Source: Moritella sp. (GTDB lineage: Bacteria; Pseudomonadota; Gammaproteobacteria; Enterobacterales; Moritellaceae). From it: a stretch of 64,000 nt of DNA. This document shows positions 8,529-18,735 of this stretch, in pieces (positions within the stretch are counted from its first letter, which is position 1; each line of letters starts with the position of its first letter). The stretch covers positions 33,149 to 97,148 of the forward strand of contig NZ_JABSQR010000021.1 of assembly GCF_013215705.1 (NCBI RefSeq), written 5' to 3'. Position numbers and translations under genes: made by a program. The notes beneath the pieces are model-generated. The model ran no database searches. It was not told the DNA's origin and was given only the letters and a program-made list of their open reading frames with translations.

Positions 8529-11180
8529 TTAAATAGCGTCTTTCGCATTCTTCATCAAGAAGTCGAGTACTAAGCCCTGCTCTTCTGGGTTTAGACCAGC
8601 GCGTGGGAACATACTTTTGGTGATACCTTTCCACTGTAGTTTCGTAAAGTGGGTGGTGTCTTTTGGACCATGACAAACGGTACAACGTTGATAGAAGATC
8701 TTTTCACCCGGGCTTAAGTTTTCACTTACTTTAGCTTTCAAGTTTGAAACGCGAGCTAGACCATAAACAATCGCAAATTCGGCTTTAGACTTATCGATGA
8801 TCGCAGGTTTGGTGTATGCCTGGTTCGGTCCATCAGGATCGGTACATTTCTTCATTCTCACTAACACAGTATTAGCGGTTGTTGCCTGACTCAAGCCACT
8901 TGAGGCCTTGTCTGACGTGAGAAAGTTAACCAAACCACTGTTACAACGACCTTTACTGTCAACCGATGGCCAGCAACCTTCATAAATACTGATAACACCT
9001 TTCATGATGCGAGCGTCGACACGGGCACCTACTAAAATAGAACCACGCTTGTTGTATACTTCTATCAAGTCGCCATCTTTAATGCCACGACTTGCCGCGT
9101 CTTCTGGACTCATTAAGCAAGGTTCACGGCCTTGAATATTGTCGATATCACGAATGCTGGTATTAGCCATTTGTGAGTGTAAACGCATACGAGGGTGCGG
9201 GCTTACTACGTGTAATTCATCTTCTTCTGCATTACCTAAGTATTCATGCGGCGGGAAGAAGGTTGGGATTGGCGGGCAATCTGCCAATTTATACTTAGCA
9301 AAATCACTCGAGTAAAGTTCAATTTTACCCGATGTCGTTGCTAACGGGTTTTTCACTGGATCGGTATAGAAATCACCATGGCGAACCCACTTGTTGGCTT
9401 CCAGTGGTACTTCCATGTGGGCAATACCTTGCTCCCAGAACGCTTTAAACGGCATAGTTGCAGAACTCTTCGCGTACGCGGCTTCAATCATTTGCATCAC
9501 GGATTGGCCTTGTTCCATGAACTGATATTCAACATTGAACAGGCTAGATAGACGGCGGAAGATCTCGATATCATCTAGGCTCTCTGCCTGCGGTTTAATG
9601 ATCTGACGCATCGCATAGACTTTATCATTACTGTAAGTACCGCCAGAGGTAATATCGTTACGCTCTACCGTTGTGGTTGCTGGTAATACAATATCTGACC
9701 AGCGAGTAGATGCACACCACCACGGGTCTTGGCACACAACGGTATCAACATTTTGCAGTGCTTTGATCAACTTGTTAGTGTCTTGCTGATGCGACATGAA
9801 GTTGTTACCCGAGTTATAAATCATTTTTACCAGCGGGTATTTATGGGTTGAACCGTTATGGGTAAACTCGCCACCTGGGTTGTTTAACATTTCGGTAATA
9901 CGTGATGCAGGGCAGTAAGCTTTAACCAAATTACGACCTTGCGATAAACCAGCAGGCATAGACTTACCAGAAACCGGCATGCCACCACAACCATAGTGCC
10001 AGCTGAAACCAACACCTTCACCTGGTTTACCTATGCCACCTAACATGCTTGAAAACGCGATGATTGCCCAATGTTGCATTTCACCGTGATCTTGACGTTG
10101 CAGTGACCATGCACCCGCAAACTGGGTTCGGTTATCAGCGAACATTTTTGCTAATTCAATGATTTTAGCTTCTGGAATACCAGTAATCTTAGCTGCCCAC
10201 TTCGGGGTTTTCTCTTCACTGCCGTCTTGACCTAACAGTGATGGCAAGAATTTTTCGAAACCAACGGTGTACGTATCTAGGTATTTTTCATCATGTAAGT
10301 CATTTTTGTACAGGTAATGACACATAGATAAGAACAGTGCCGTATCTGTACCTGGAATGATCTTAACCCACTCACAATCTAATGCTTCATCGGTAATAGT
10401 GAACTGTGGGTTAATGGAAACAAACTTAATGCCCTTGTTCTTAATTGCTTCCCAACGTGGGTACATTTGATGATCGGCTACGCGAAATTCAACACGATTA
10501 TTTTTGAACGGATCACAACCGATCATACAGAATACTTGGGTATTATCGCGTACTTGTTCCCAGGCTGTTTGCGGTGAGTATACTTCCATGTCACCGATGA
10601 TATGTGGCAGACTGATTTGTGATGCGCCACCTGAGTAATCACCCGATGTTAAGCTACAACCACCAATCATGTTAAAGAAACGGCCTTGTAATACGTTCGG
10701 ACGGAACACACCAGCATGGCTCCAGCCACCATAAGAACTACTAAAAATACCTTCGTTACCGGCTTTATCAATGGTATCGAGAATAGCTTTAGCCGTTAGA
10801 CCAAGTGCCACATCCCAAGAAACCCGCACGAACTCTTCTTTACCCCGTAATTCAACTTTGGTATCGCCAGTGCCGTTAGTCATACCGTCTAGATACGACT
10901 GACGTACCATAGGATAATTCACCCGAGTTTCGTGGTAAGTTCTGCTTAATACCCCCTCAGTCAGCATTTTAGTTGGCATCGCATCAATGTCTGATAACGT
11001 CTGCACACCAATAAGTTTGCCGTCTTTTACCACAGCTTTAAATGCACCGTAATGACTTGCATGTGGGATCAATTCGATATCTTTAGCAAATACGGCCTTG
11101 GGACCAAACAACGTCAGCGCTGGTACGGCTCCTGCGGCTGCTAATGAAGATTTCAAGAAACTTCGACGACTAATACTCAT
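8529..11180 (-). CDS. torA: TMAO reductase with fused C-terminal cytochrome c domain
   Basis: A periplasmic molybdopterin enzyme that reduces trimethylamine N-oxide, 883 residues from the start chosen here. The open frame extends 45 codons further upstream, but ATG 11180 has AGGGGG upstream and begins the twin-arginine signal SRRSFLK with an AVFA cleavage-like end. The body matches TorA/DMSO-reductase-family enzymes, with the presumed Mo-ligand Ser in SGDYSGGASQ and a GVGFSWHYGCGG segment. Unusually, the C-terminus adds a mono-haem domain, CTVCHG (Cys833, Cys836, His837), with a possible Met ligand in SMFPRAGL. Typical TorA (about 830 residues) receives electrons from separate TorC. No torC or torD is nearby. 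The sensor and regulator genes adjoin it. Confidence 0.9.
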   Translation of the reverse strand: MSISRRSFLKSSLAAAGAVPALTLFGPKAVFAKDIELIPHASHYGAFKAVVKDGKLIGVQTLSDIDAMPTKMLTEGVLSRTYHETRVNYPMVRQSYLDGMTNGTGDTKVELRGKEEFVRVSWDVALGLTAKAILDTIDKAGNEGIFSSSYGGWSHAGVFRPNVLQGRFFNMIGGCSLTSGDYSGGASQISLPHIIGDMEVYSPQTAWEQVRDNTQVFCMIGCDPFKNNRVEFRVADHQMYPRWEAIKNKGIKFVSINPQFTITDEALDCEWVKIIPGTDTALFLSMCHYLYKNDLHDEKYLDTYTVGFEKFLPSLLGQDGSEEKTPKWAAKITGIPEAKIIELAKMFADNRTQFAGAWSLQRQDHGEMQHWAIIAFSSMLGGIGKPGEGVGFSWHYGCGGMPVSGKSMPAGLSQGRNLVKAYCPASRITEMLNNPGGEFTHNGSTHKYPLVKMIYNSGNNFMSHQQDTNKLIKALQNVDTVVCQDPWWCASTRWSDIVLPATTTVERNDITSGGTYSNDKVYAMRQIIKPQAESLDDIEIFRRLSSLFNVEYQFMEQGQSVMQMIEAAYAKSSATMPFKAFWEQGIAHMEVPLEANKWVRHGDFYTDPVKNPLATTSGKIELYSSDFAKYKLADCPPIPTFFPPHEYLGNAEEDELHVVSPHPRMRLHSQMANTSIRDIDNIQGREPCLMSPEDAASRGIKDGDLIEVYNKRGSILVGARVDARIMKGVISIYEGCWPSVDSKGRCNSGLVNFLTSDKASSGLSQATTANTVLVRMKKCTDPDGPNQAYTKPAIIDKSKAEFAIVYGLARVSNLKAKVSENLSPGEKIFYQRCTVCHGPKDTTHFTKLQWKGITKSMFPRAGLNPEEQGLVLDFLMKNAKDAI

Positions 11181-11283
11181 AATTTCTGTCCCCCTGAGGA
11201 TTGTGTAAGTTAAGTACAGTAATACTAAGTTACTGCTTTTTAACCATACAATAATGAAATATTGAGAATGAAACCACCGCATA

Positions 11284-11334
11284 ATATGACTAAATGTGAA
11301 CAGACATGAAAACATACGAACAGGTTATGAATAG
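11284..11334 (-). promoter_or_regulatory. torA: Array of tor-box-like decamers (TorR sites)
   Basis: On the minus strand, about 100-155 bases before torA, decamers resembling the E. coli tor box CTGTTCATAT occur in tandem: CTATTCATAA (11325-11334), CTGTTCGTAT (11314-11323), GTTTTCATGT (11304-11313), CTGTTCACAT (11294-11303) and TTAGTCATAT (11284-11293). The spacing is one helical turn. This matches the direct-repeat arrangement known at the E. coli torCAD promoter, and a torR gene is present in the same locus. Confidence 0.8.
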
Positions 11335-11434
11335 ATATCGAGCATCCTTTTCCATTCCTAAAGGGATAGTTTAATGTTTTTTAAATGCCACATAAATTAA
11401 CCATTGGAAACATAAGGTTATATAGCAACCTTTG

Positions 11435-14389
11435 TTATTCACTAGATCCATCAGCCGCAGAAAGTTGCATCAAATAATTTTGTAATTGGCCGACAGAATT
11501 ATTAATTAATAATGCCAATTGTGTTAACTGTGATGCAGATAACACTTTAGTTTTGCAAGACTTTTTAAATGTCATCTCAAGTTGATGACAACGTTCATAC
11601 AACGCAGTTAAACCTAAACCGACAGCAGCGCCTTTTAATTTATGCAGTAACTTTTCTTGTTGTTCGGCATTGAGCGCAGCAAAATCACTATAATCCGACT
11701 GCGTCTGACGACAGAACAACTGCCCCAGCGCTATGATCTTATCTTTTCCCAGATATTGTAGGTCTTGATCAAGCGTTGCAGGGGTGAATAACACCGTGTC
11801 CTTGCCTGCCCCTTCAACTTCCTTTCCTACCTCTGACAGTGCCTTGCTCATCTCAGGAGATCCATCACCATCATCTAGACCAACCACATTTACCATTACC
11901 TTGGCGATCGTGCTTTTCAGGCGTTTCATTTGTACCGGTTTGGCAATAAAACCATCAAAACCGGAATCGATAAACTTGGTGATATCGTCTTTAAATACAT
12001 GAGCAGATACCGCAATGGTTTTTAATTGTCGCTGTTTACATTCGGCCATATCTCGCAGTTGAACCGCCAGTTCGACCCCATCAATATCTGGCAGGTTGAT
12101 ATCTAACAGAGCCAGATCAACATCTTGATTTGAGTACAGTGCCAGTGCAGAGGCTCCGTCGCAGGCGCTGTAGACTTGATGGCCTAACTTTTGTACCAGT
12201 GCGCAGGCGACATCACGATTGATTTGGTTATCTTCAACAATAAGGATACGAAAACGGCTGTTGGTTTCAACCACATTTGATACGGTAGATAACTGTTCAT
12301 TAATCAACGCTTGTGGGGCGACCAGCAGTGGGATCTTAAAGTAAAAGCAACTGCCCTGATTCTCAATACTGGTTAACGAAAGCGTACCTTGGATTGCTGA
12401 CACCAGTCGCCGAGAAATTGCTAAACCCAGTCCTGTGCCTGTGGCACTGCTTAAGTTAGCCACTTGGGTGAAGGCGTCAAATACTGCTTTCTGCTTATCA
12501 TCGGCAATACCACAACCGGTATCGGTAATACTAAAACTAAGCTGCTCGTCATGTGTCGCAATCGCCAGAGTAACGCTGCCTGAAGTGGTAAATTTTATGG
12601 CGTTGTTGACTAAGTTGATGATGATCTGGCGCAGTTTACCTAAGTCGGCAAGTACCCAAATATCAAGTTCATCGGCAAGGTTAAAGGTTAAATTTAGCCC
12701 CTTACTCTCTGCCCTCGCCCGCATCAGGTCGATAACGTTATTGCCTAAACGCTGAAGATTGACGGCACGGTTAGAGACTTCGATATGCCCCGCTTCAATT
12801 TTGGAATAATCGAGAATATCATTAAGAATATCCAGTAAGTTTTCACCCGAGGTTAGGATAGTCTGGGTATAAGTCTGTTGCTGCGTTGACAGCGGTGTAT
12901 CTGATAACAGCTCTAATGTTCCTAACATGCCATTCATCGGGGTGCGAATTTCATGACTCATATTGGCCAAAAATACGGACTTGGCGTTGTTGGCATCTTC
13001 GGCCTGTTGCTTCGCTTTGGCATGACCGGCGGATTCATTATTGAGTTTTTCATTAATGAGCGTTAGCTGTTCTGTTCGTTGTTTTACCAAGCGTTCTAAA
13101 TTTTCTTTATGCAGACGTAGTTCTTTTTCAGTTTCAATTTGCGCTTGTTCAAGCTTTTGTTTTTTTAATGCATTGTCGCGGAAAATATCCAGTGCCAGAG
13201 CCATTTGCTTTAACTCTTCATCATTAGAAGGCTCGACAGTAATTTCGAGATCGCCTTCGGCAAGCTTTTTAATCACTTGGGTATGTTTGGATAACTTAAA
13301 TACGATGCCTTGATATACAATCTTCCACATCACGCCAATAATCACGATTAATGACAAGATGGTGGCCAGGATCAGAATATTTTGCGACCATGAAACCAAC
13401 TTTTGCTGTTGCTGGCTGGCTTGCTGTGCTTGTTGAGTCTGCTTTTCTACCAGCGTACGAATACCTTGGTTAAGTTCACTCAATTGCTTGGAAATATACA
13501 AGTGTAAATCATTTTGCTGTTGTTCAAGCTGTAGATAGTCGCTTTGTTGATTGATCAAGGTGGTGAAGGTATTAAGGTTTAATATAGTAGATTGAACACG
13601 CGCTAAACGATACGGATCTGTGATTGAGTCTACCAGCTGACGGATGATGTGGATGAGTTCATCCTTTTGTGGTTTTAAACGGGTAAGTTGCTCGACTTGC
13701 GAGGTGTTGATAATAAAGTTAGCAATTTGTCCCAGTTCTAAGCTGTATCTTTCCAATGCGGTCATTTTATCTAACAGATTAAGATCTTCATCAATGATAA
13801 GATCAAGGTTCTGATAGATAATATTGTTATCCTGATGCTGTTCAATTAAGTCATACAGTCCGCTCAGTCGCACTAAGGCAAAGGTGTGGGCATTGGCAAC
13901 TTGAGATTCTGATAATTGAAAGATATTACGTACGGCAGTTGTAACCCGAACAAATGAATCTTGGCGCTGCTGTCGTTGCTGAATTTGTAGTTTCGCATTG
14001 TCATTGAGCTGACTAATATCTTTAATAATATTGGTTTTTTGTAATACCAATTGACGGATATTACGATTATCAAGTTCAGAGATATCCAAGGCCTGGAATT
14101 TTTTGCCAATAGCCAAGTTTAGCTGAATTAATTGTGCATTTATGTTCTGACGATCAATATCACTGCTGGCATTTTTCAGTAACGTGGTTCGGTTGGTTAT
14201 TTGCAGACTAATATTAGCCAATTCACTGGCGCTGGATAAGCTAGGTAGCGTTTGTTGTGCAATTTGTTCACCTGTATCAGCAATAAGACTTAAGCTATAC
14301 CAAGACACAGTACTGGTTAAAACCAATAAGCTGGCAACAAAACTAAACGCGAATAACAGTTTGTTTCCTATACTTTGACGAAATCGCAA
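11435..14389 (-). CDS. torS: TorS-like hybrid sensor histidine kinase
   Basis: A 984-residue inner-membrane phosphorelay kinase for the TMAO response. It has an N-terminal membrane segment (residues about 11-32), a long helical periplasmic sensor, and a second membrane segment near 335-355. A HAMP-like linker and coiled coil lead to HisKA with His479 ([10 protein letters not shown]), a HATPase domain ([12 protein letters not shown]), a receiver with Asp763 (LLDINLPD) and an Hpt domain with His916 (HKLKGAA). This His-Asp-His layout and length match E. coli TorS (914 residues). The start is TTG at 14389 with AGGAG upstream. It is divergent from torT, whose product is expected to bind the TorS sensor domain. 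Confidence 0.88.
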   Translation of the reverse strand: MRFRQSIGNKLLFAFSFVASLLVLTSTVSWYSLSLIADTGEQIAQQTLPSLSSASELANISLQITNRTTLLKNASSDIDRQNINAQLIQLNLAIGKKFQALDISELDNRNIRQLVLQKTNIIKDISQLNDNAKLQIQQRQQRQDSFVRVTTAVRNIFQLSESQVANAHTFALVRLSGLYDLIEQHQDNNIIYQNLDLIIDEDLNLLDKMTALERYSLELGQIANFIINTSQVEQLTRLKPQKDELIHIIRQLVDSITDPYRLARVQSTILNLNTFTTLINQQSDYLQLEQQQNDLHLYISKQLSELNQGIRTLVEKQTQQAQQASQQQQKLVSWSQNILILATILSLIVIIGVMWKIVYQGIVFKLSKHTQVIKKLAEGDLEITVEPSNDEELKQMALALDIFRDNALKKQKLEQAQIETEKELRLHKENLERLVKQRTEQLTLINEKLNNESAGHAKAKQQAEDANNAKSVFLANMSHEIRTPMNGMLGTLELLSDTPLSTQQQTYTQTILTSGENLLDILNDILDYSKIEAGHIEVSNRAVNLQRLGNNVIDLMRARAESKGLNLTFNLADELDIWVLADLGKLRQIIINLVNNAIKFTTSGSVTLAIATHDEQLSFSITDTGCGIADDKQKAVFDAFTQVANLSSATGTGLGLAISRRLVSAIQGTLSLTSIENQGSCFYFKIPLLVAPQALINEQLSTVSNVVETNSRFRILIVEDNQINRDVACALVQKLGHQVYSACDGASALALYSNQDVDLALLDINLPDIDGVELAVQLRDMAECKQRQLKTIAVSAHVFKDDITKFIDSGFDGFIAKPVQMKRLKSTIAKVMVNVVGLDDGDGSPEMSKALSEVGKEVEGAGKDTVLFTPATLDQDLQYLGKDKIIALGQLFCRQTQSDYSDFAALNAEQQEKLLHKLKGAAVGLGLTALYERCHQLEMTFKKSCKTKVLSASQLTQLALLINNSVGQLQNYLMQLSAADGSSE

Positions 14390-14487
14390 TGTAAGCTCCT
14401 ATTACTAAAAAAACGGTCATGACTAAAAACAGTTATTACTAAAATAACGCTCATTACCAAATATAACTGATCCAGTGGTACCTGTTT

Positions 14488-14535
14488 ATTGTGACATCTA
14501 GTGAGAGATTTATTGTGACATCTATTGAGAGAATT
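14488..14535 (+). repeat. 24-bp tandem repeat across the torT start
   Basis: Two near-identical 24-bp units (14488-14511 and 14512-14535, beginning ATTGTGACATCTA and ending in GAGAG-A-TT) are followed by the start of a third at 14536. Each unit places an in-frame GTG eight codons apart (14491, 14515, 14539), and the GAGAG of a unit serves as a ribosome-binding site for the next GTG. Confidence 0.75.
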
Positions 14536-14538
14536 ATC

Positions 14539-15552
14539 GTGAAACCTTTGTTTTTATTCATTACGTTACTGTTCAACTTACCCGCTTGGGCGGCAGCTAA
14601 CGAGTCACAAGAAACTATTCAATCACAAACCGTTCACTCACAAGACAGGGTTCGACTTTGTGCGGTTTATCCACACTTAAAAGACTCATATTGGTTAAGC
14701 ATCAATTTTGGCATGACTGAACGTGCAAAACAAAGAGGTATTTCATTAAAAGTGCTGGAAGCTGGCGGTTATCAAAATAGTCAGGAGCAATGGACACAAA
14801 TTGAACAATGCCTGCAATGGCAAGCCGACGCGATATTAGTCGGGGCGGTATACTATAAACAACTGAGTATCAAACTCGCGGAACTGAATAAAACCGTGCC
14901 ATTATTTGGTTTGGTTAATGAAGTCACCACCACGAATCTGACTGGTCGCACAGGTGTTTCTTGGTATCAAATGGGCGCAAAACTAGGTCAGTTCCTGAGT
15001 AACAAACATCCAAAAACAACCAGTAAAACTAAGTTAAAGCTGGTTTGGTTTCCCGGTCCAAAAGCCGGTGGCGGCAGTGAACAAGCGACCTTGGGCCTGC
15101 AAGAGGCGTTGAAAAACAGTGATGTTGAGATCGTTTCAATCAAATATGGCTTTAATAATAAAATGCGTCAGTTTTCATTGTTAAGTGAAACGCTCGCTGA
15201 ATTTTCTGATCTGGACTATCTGGCTGGTAATGCCGTGATGGCAGAAATGGCCATTGGTGAATTAGTCAAATTAGAGGAACATCAACGTCCGCAAATTTTA
15301 AGTCATTACCTCAGCCATGGTGTTTATCGTGGTATCAAGCGTGGCAAAATTCTGATGGCCAATACTGACCAAATGGTATTACAGGGGGCAATGGCAATCG
15401 ATCAGGCTACTGATTATTTATTAAAGCTAGCAATTATCAAAAATCAGGGGCCTGAAATATTAACACTAACCAAAGAACGGTTAGCCCAATTCCCAACTGA
15501 GCAATCGTTGTCACCCAGTTATTTCAAGCCTGTTTATTCGGTTAATCCTTAA
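14539..15552 (+). CDS. torT: TorT-like periplasmic TMAO-binding protein
   Basis: A periplasmic-binding-protein fold protein of 337 residues from GTG 14539. The signal peptide KPLFLFITLLFNLPAWA begins there, and GAGAG lies seven bases upstream. Upstream in-frame GTG codons (14491, 14515) would put extra residues before the signal. The body resembles LacI/ribose-binding-type sensors, with a CAVYPHLKDSYWLSINFGM opening and WQADAILVG. The position between divergent torS and convergent torR matches TorT, which binds TMAO and signals through TorS. It has no DNA-binding domain. Confidence 0.85.
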   Translation: MKPLFLFITLLFNLPAWAAANESQETIQSQTVHSQDRVRLCAVYPHLKDSYWLSINFGMTERAKQRGISLKVLEAGGYQNSQEQWTQIEQCLQWQADAILVGAVYYKQLSIKLAELNKTVPLFGLVNEVTTTNLTGRTGVSWYQMGAKLGQFLSNKHPKTTSKTKLKLVWFPGPKAGGGSEQATLGLQEALKNSDVEIVSIKYGFNNKMRQFSLLSETLAEFSDLDYLAGNAVMAEMAIGELVKLEEHQRPQILSHYLSHGVYRGIKRGKILMANTDQMVLQGAMAIDQATDYLLKLAIIKNQGPEILTLTKERLAQFPTEQSLSPSYFKPVYSVNP

Positions 15553-15559
15553 CATTGTG

Positions 15560-15587
15560 CTTAGCATTGTCTCTAAACAATGCTAAG
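15560..15587. terminator. Hairpin between convergent torT and torR
   Basis: CTTAGCATTGT (15560-15570) and ACAATGCTAAG (15577-15587) form a perfect 11-bp stem with a 6-nt loop just after the torT stop. It lacks a clean T-run on either strand, so it may act as a weak or Rho-assisted end for both convergent transcripts. Confidence 0.5.
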
Positions 15588-15628
15588 AGCAGTGCTTAGA
15601 ATGAGGTTAAGAACAATTAAGACCGCTG

Positions 15629-16384
15629 TTAACGCCGCTCCCCTGCAAATAAATAGCCTTCGCCATGAACGGTCACTAAGTATTCCGGATTTTTAGGGTC
15701 TGATTCTATTTTGTTACGTAGTCGACGTACTAATACATCTATCGTACGATCATTGGGTGCCTCAACGCGATGGTCGATCAAGCTCAGTAATCGGTCTCGA
15801 GATAAAACCAGTTCAGGATGGGCTGTGAAGGCAACTAACATTTCGTATTCCGCTTTAGTCAGTTTTATTTGCTCGCCGTTTTGACACAGTTTTCGCTTAG
15901 CTTTATCAAAACTCCAAGAGCCAAAATGAAATAACGCATCGTTTTTTTCATCTTTAATCGCATTTTCTAATTCATTATTGGCCTGAGTGGTCAACGAAAT
16001 ACGCCACAACAGGTTTTTTACTCGTACGAGTAACTCGCGTAATTCAAAAGGCTTGGTAACATAGTCATCCGCGCCCATTTCTAGACCAACAATTTTATCA
16101 ATGGCATCAATGCGCCCGGTAACCAGAATAATACCGATATTTGACTGACTACGCAGAGTTCGGGTGATCATCAAGCCGTCTTCATCTGGCAAGTTGATAT
16201 CGAGCATAATAAGATCGATGTGATGATTGGCTAACACGATATTCATTTCTGCTTTACTCGCAGCTTCACTAACTTGGTAACCCTCATGTTGAAAATAACC
16301 AACCAGTTTAGCTCGGGTTATCACTTCATCTTCAACAACCAAAATATGCTTATTTTTCAAATTCAATTCCTTAACATTCTGCAT
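15629..16384 (-). CDS. torR: TorR response regulator (OmpR family)
   Basis: A 251-residue two-domain regulator. The receiver domain opens ILVVEDE, carries the phospho-acceptor Asp62 in LDINLPDEDG, and has the conserved Lys in YVTKPFE. The C-terminal winged helix contains the OmpR/PhoB hallmark DRTIDVLVRRLRNKIE. It is expected to receive phosphate from TorS His916 and to bind the tor boxes in front of torA. It is convergent with torT, unlike E. coli, where torR and torT are divergent. No tor-box array was found in its own upstream region. A different OmpR-family regulator is possible but unlikely in this context. Confidence 0.85.
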   Translation of the reverse strand: MQNVKELNLKNKHILVVEDEVITRAKLVGYFQHEGYQVSEAASKAEMNIVLANHHIDLIMLDINLPDEDGLMITRTLRSQSNIGIILVTGRIDAIDKIVGLEMGADDYVTKPFELRELLVRVKNLLWRISLTTQANNELENAIKDEKNDALFHFGSWSFDKAKRKLCQNGEQIKLTKAEYEMLVAFTAHPELVLSRDRLLSLIDHRVEAPNDRTIDVLVRRLRNKIESDPKNPEYLVTVHGEGYLFAGERR

Positions 16385-16600
16385 TAACTAGCGAAATAAC
16401 AATAACTCACTAGGTAGTCGATTCACCTGATGTATATCAATATATGAGTACTAAATAGTGGCTGAACACCGACTAATTGCCTTTATGTTATCACAAACAG
16501 CTTTTGTACTCCCCCCTGTAAGCTGCAGTTATTTATCTTTGTCGCCATAAGCGCCATCAAAAACCAAATGGCATATAGTTATGCGATGGAATAACCTTAG

Positions 16601-17215
16601 TTACTCCGGACGTTGAATACTAAATGGGGCTGTAATTGATGCATACTCCCCGCCGCCTAACCGCGCAAGAGGTTTAACTTTATCTGCGGCAATATTCAAT
16701 CGCTCTTTAGCATCTTGACTGACTACCGTGTCATTGATGTAAAGCTGTTTAACTTCAACAAAGATAAGCGTTTGCGGTATATCACCGAGTTCTTTAATCT
16801 CATAAAGCTCGCAACCATAGGCTATGTCGCATTGTGTTAGCCGCGGCAGTGGAAAGTCGTCAAATGCAGATGTGGTTAGTCCGGCATTAGCAAGTTCAGA
16901 TTCACCGTGCGCTAATGTCGCAGCAGTTTGGGTAACAATCTCAGCTTGATGTTCAGCGGCAATGTGGATGACCATTTTCTTATTCTTAAGCACGTTGGTG
17001 AGCGTATCTTTATTGTCACCATTAGGCTTTTTACCAACGGATATCATTAACAAGGCGGGTTTGCTGGATACAGCAGTGAAATAAGAAAACGGCGCTAAAT
17101 TATAATTCTCATCACCCGAGTCGGTGAGTACCCAAGCAATAGGGCGTGGAATGATAGTTTGTGTCATCAAATGATAACGTTGATTAGCTGATAGGTCGGT
17201 AAAATTTAACTGCAT
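16601..17215 (-). CDS. Flavin-reductase-like FMN-binding protein
   Basis: A 204-residue protein of the flavin-reductase-like, split-barrel fold. The TIIPRPIAWVLT and NLAPFSYFTAVSSKPALLMISVG segments are the typical FMN-binding signature (PRPIAxV...NLAPFSYF). Such proteins act as NAD(P)H:flavin oxidoreductases or as unassigned flavoproteins in the cytoplasm. It appears monocistronic on the minus strand. The substrate or partner cannot be told from the neighbours. Confidence 0.8.
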   Translation of the reverse strand: MQLNFTDLSANQRYHLMTQTIIPRPIAWVLTDSGDENYNLAPFSYFTAVSSKPALLMISVGKKPNGDNKDTLTNVLKNKKMVIHIAAEHQAEIVTQTAATLAHGESELANAGLTTSAFDDFPLPRLTQCDIAYGCELYEIKELGDIPQTLIFVEVKQLYINDTVVSQDAKERLNIAADKVKPLARLGGGEYASITAPFSIQRPE

Positions 17216-17287
17216 GTCACTAACTCCCTGTTAAAGAGAGTATCGTGACATGTTAAGATTTATTCACCTAGGTTTTATTTACCGTCA

Positions 17288-18529
17288 TTAATGTTTATAA
17301 TTTTCTAAACAGTCATCGAGTTGCACAGAGACTGCAATTAAAGACTCTTTATCTTTATTCAGCGCTGTTAAGCTCGTTAATGATTGCTCTGAAGATTCGC
17401 TGAATATGCCTAAACTTGTGGCTAATTGTTGTGAAACACTAATTTGAGACATGGCCGCAGTTGAAATATCATTGGTTTTTCCTGACAAGTCTTGAAAGTA
17501 ACCGGACATATTATTCATACTGAATTTTATATTCTCCGCATCTTTTAACATCTCTCCAGTACTCGAAATGTTTGATTCAACACTTTTGATTAATTCATTC
17601 GATGTTTGATCTAGGTTTTCAATCATTTGATTAATTTCGATTGTCGCCTGCTTAGTACGCTTGGAAAGTTGGCGAACCTCATCAGCAACCACAGCAAATC
17701 CTCGACCAGACTCACCAGCACGAGCCGCTTCAATTGCCGCATTTAACGCGAGCAGATTGGTTTGTTCCGAGATGCCAGTGATCACATCAAGCACCTGTTT
17801 TACCTTATCCGAGGTTGTTTTTAAGTTATTACCGGCTTCACTCGATTGTTGTATGTCCTTCGTTAGGGAACCAAAGTTATCAACTAAATCAGATATATTT
17901 TCATTCATTTCACTCACAGAGTTTTGCGCTAAATCAGCGATGTCTTTTACATTCTCGGCGTTGTCAGATACTTGTGAAATGGCATAACTCATAGACTCCA
18001 TTGCACTATTACATGCTTGAACTTCACTGTGTTGTTTTTGGATCAGACTTTCATTGGTTGCCACTGTCGATGAAATGTTGCGAGTATTGCTACTCAGCTC
18101 ATTCACGCTATTGGTTACCGTCGTCACCATGTCAAACAAACTATTAAGTGTCTTATCAATCGCAGCGCCAATGCGACCAAATTCGTCTTGGCCACTCAAA
18201 CCGATACGTGAATGAATATTACCTTGGTCGATATTGTTCATTACATTTTCAATGTGCTTTAGTAACGGTAAAATATTAGCTTTTACTGCATAAGCAAAAA
18301 AATAACAAGTAAAAAGGAACATGACCGCGAGCATTGCAACATTGTTAAACTCTAAATGGCTTGGCATTACAATGTTATTGTTTGCTAAAATATCCGTCAC
18401 GGACGCATAAAATGATAAAAAAGTAATCGTTGAAATGGTTGCTATATAAGCAGGTAAATACATTTTGTTGAATAGTGATAATTTCATCACTAGTTTATCT
18501 GTAAATGTAATTTTAAGTTTTGAAATCAT
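17288..18529 (-). CDS. Methyl-accepting chemotaxis protein
   Basis: A chemoreceptor of 413 residues from ATG 18529, chosen over an upstream ATG at 18553 because GAGG precedes it. Two membrane segments (about residues 23-43 and 61-80) enclose only a short external loop of about 20 residues, so classical periplasmic ligand binding is unlikely. A HAMP region ([16 protein letters not shown]) leads into a signalling domain with the conserved hairpin tip [30 protein letters not shown]. It would couple to CheA/CheW. The tiny sensor loop suggests it senses through the membrane or via a partner protein. Confidence 0.88.
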   Translation of the reverse strand: MISKLKITFTDKLVMKLSLFNKMYLPAYIATISTITFLSFYASVTDILANNNIVMPSHLEFNNVAMLAVMFLFTCYFFAYAVKANILPLLKHIENVMNNIDQGNIHSRIGLSGQDEFGRIGAAIDKTLNSLFDMVTTVTNSVNELSSNTRNISSTVATNESLIQKQHSEVQACNSAMESMSYAISQVSDNAENVKDIADLAQNSVSEMNENISDLVDNFGSLTKDIQQSSEAGNNLKTTSDKVKQVLDVITGISEQTNLLALNAAIEAARAGESGRGFAVVADEVRQLSKRTKQATIEINQMIENLDQTSNELIKSVESNISSTGEMLKDAENIKFSMNNMSGYFQDLSGKTNDISTAAMSQISVSQQLATSLGIFSESSEQSLTSLTALNKDKESLIAVSVQLDDCLENYKH

Positions 18530-18735
18530 AGATCCTCTAAACAAGCTGTGCATTAATAGACTATATCGGCTAAAAAGCGAAAAACATGACCATTACTTGT
18601 ACTTTTTGTCGAGGTTTATTGCATCACGATACGCGCAACAAACATTTTCTCTTCAAACTGACGTCGATATAATTTGCAAAGACAAGGTGTGCAGAGACAA
18701 ATTCGGCACACTAATAGTACTAATACGAGTCTTGC

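Noticed and set aside
8529..11315. Longer torA start at 11315
   Set aside because: The extra 45 residues cover the tor-box-like array and lack a ribosome-binding site, while ATG 11180 starts a clean twin-arginine signal.
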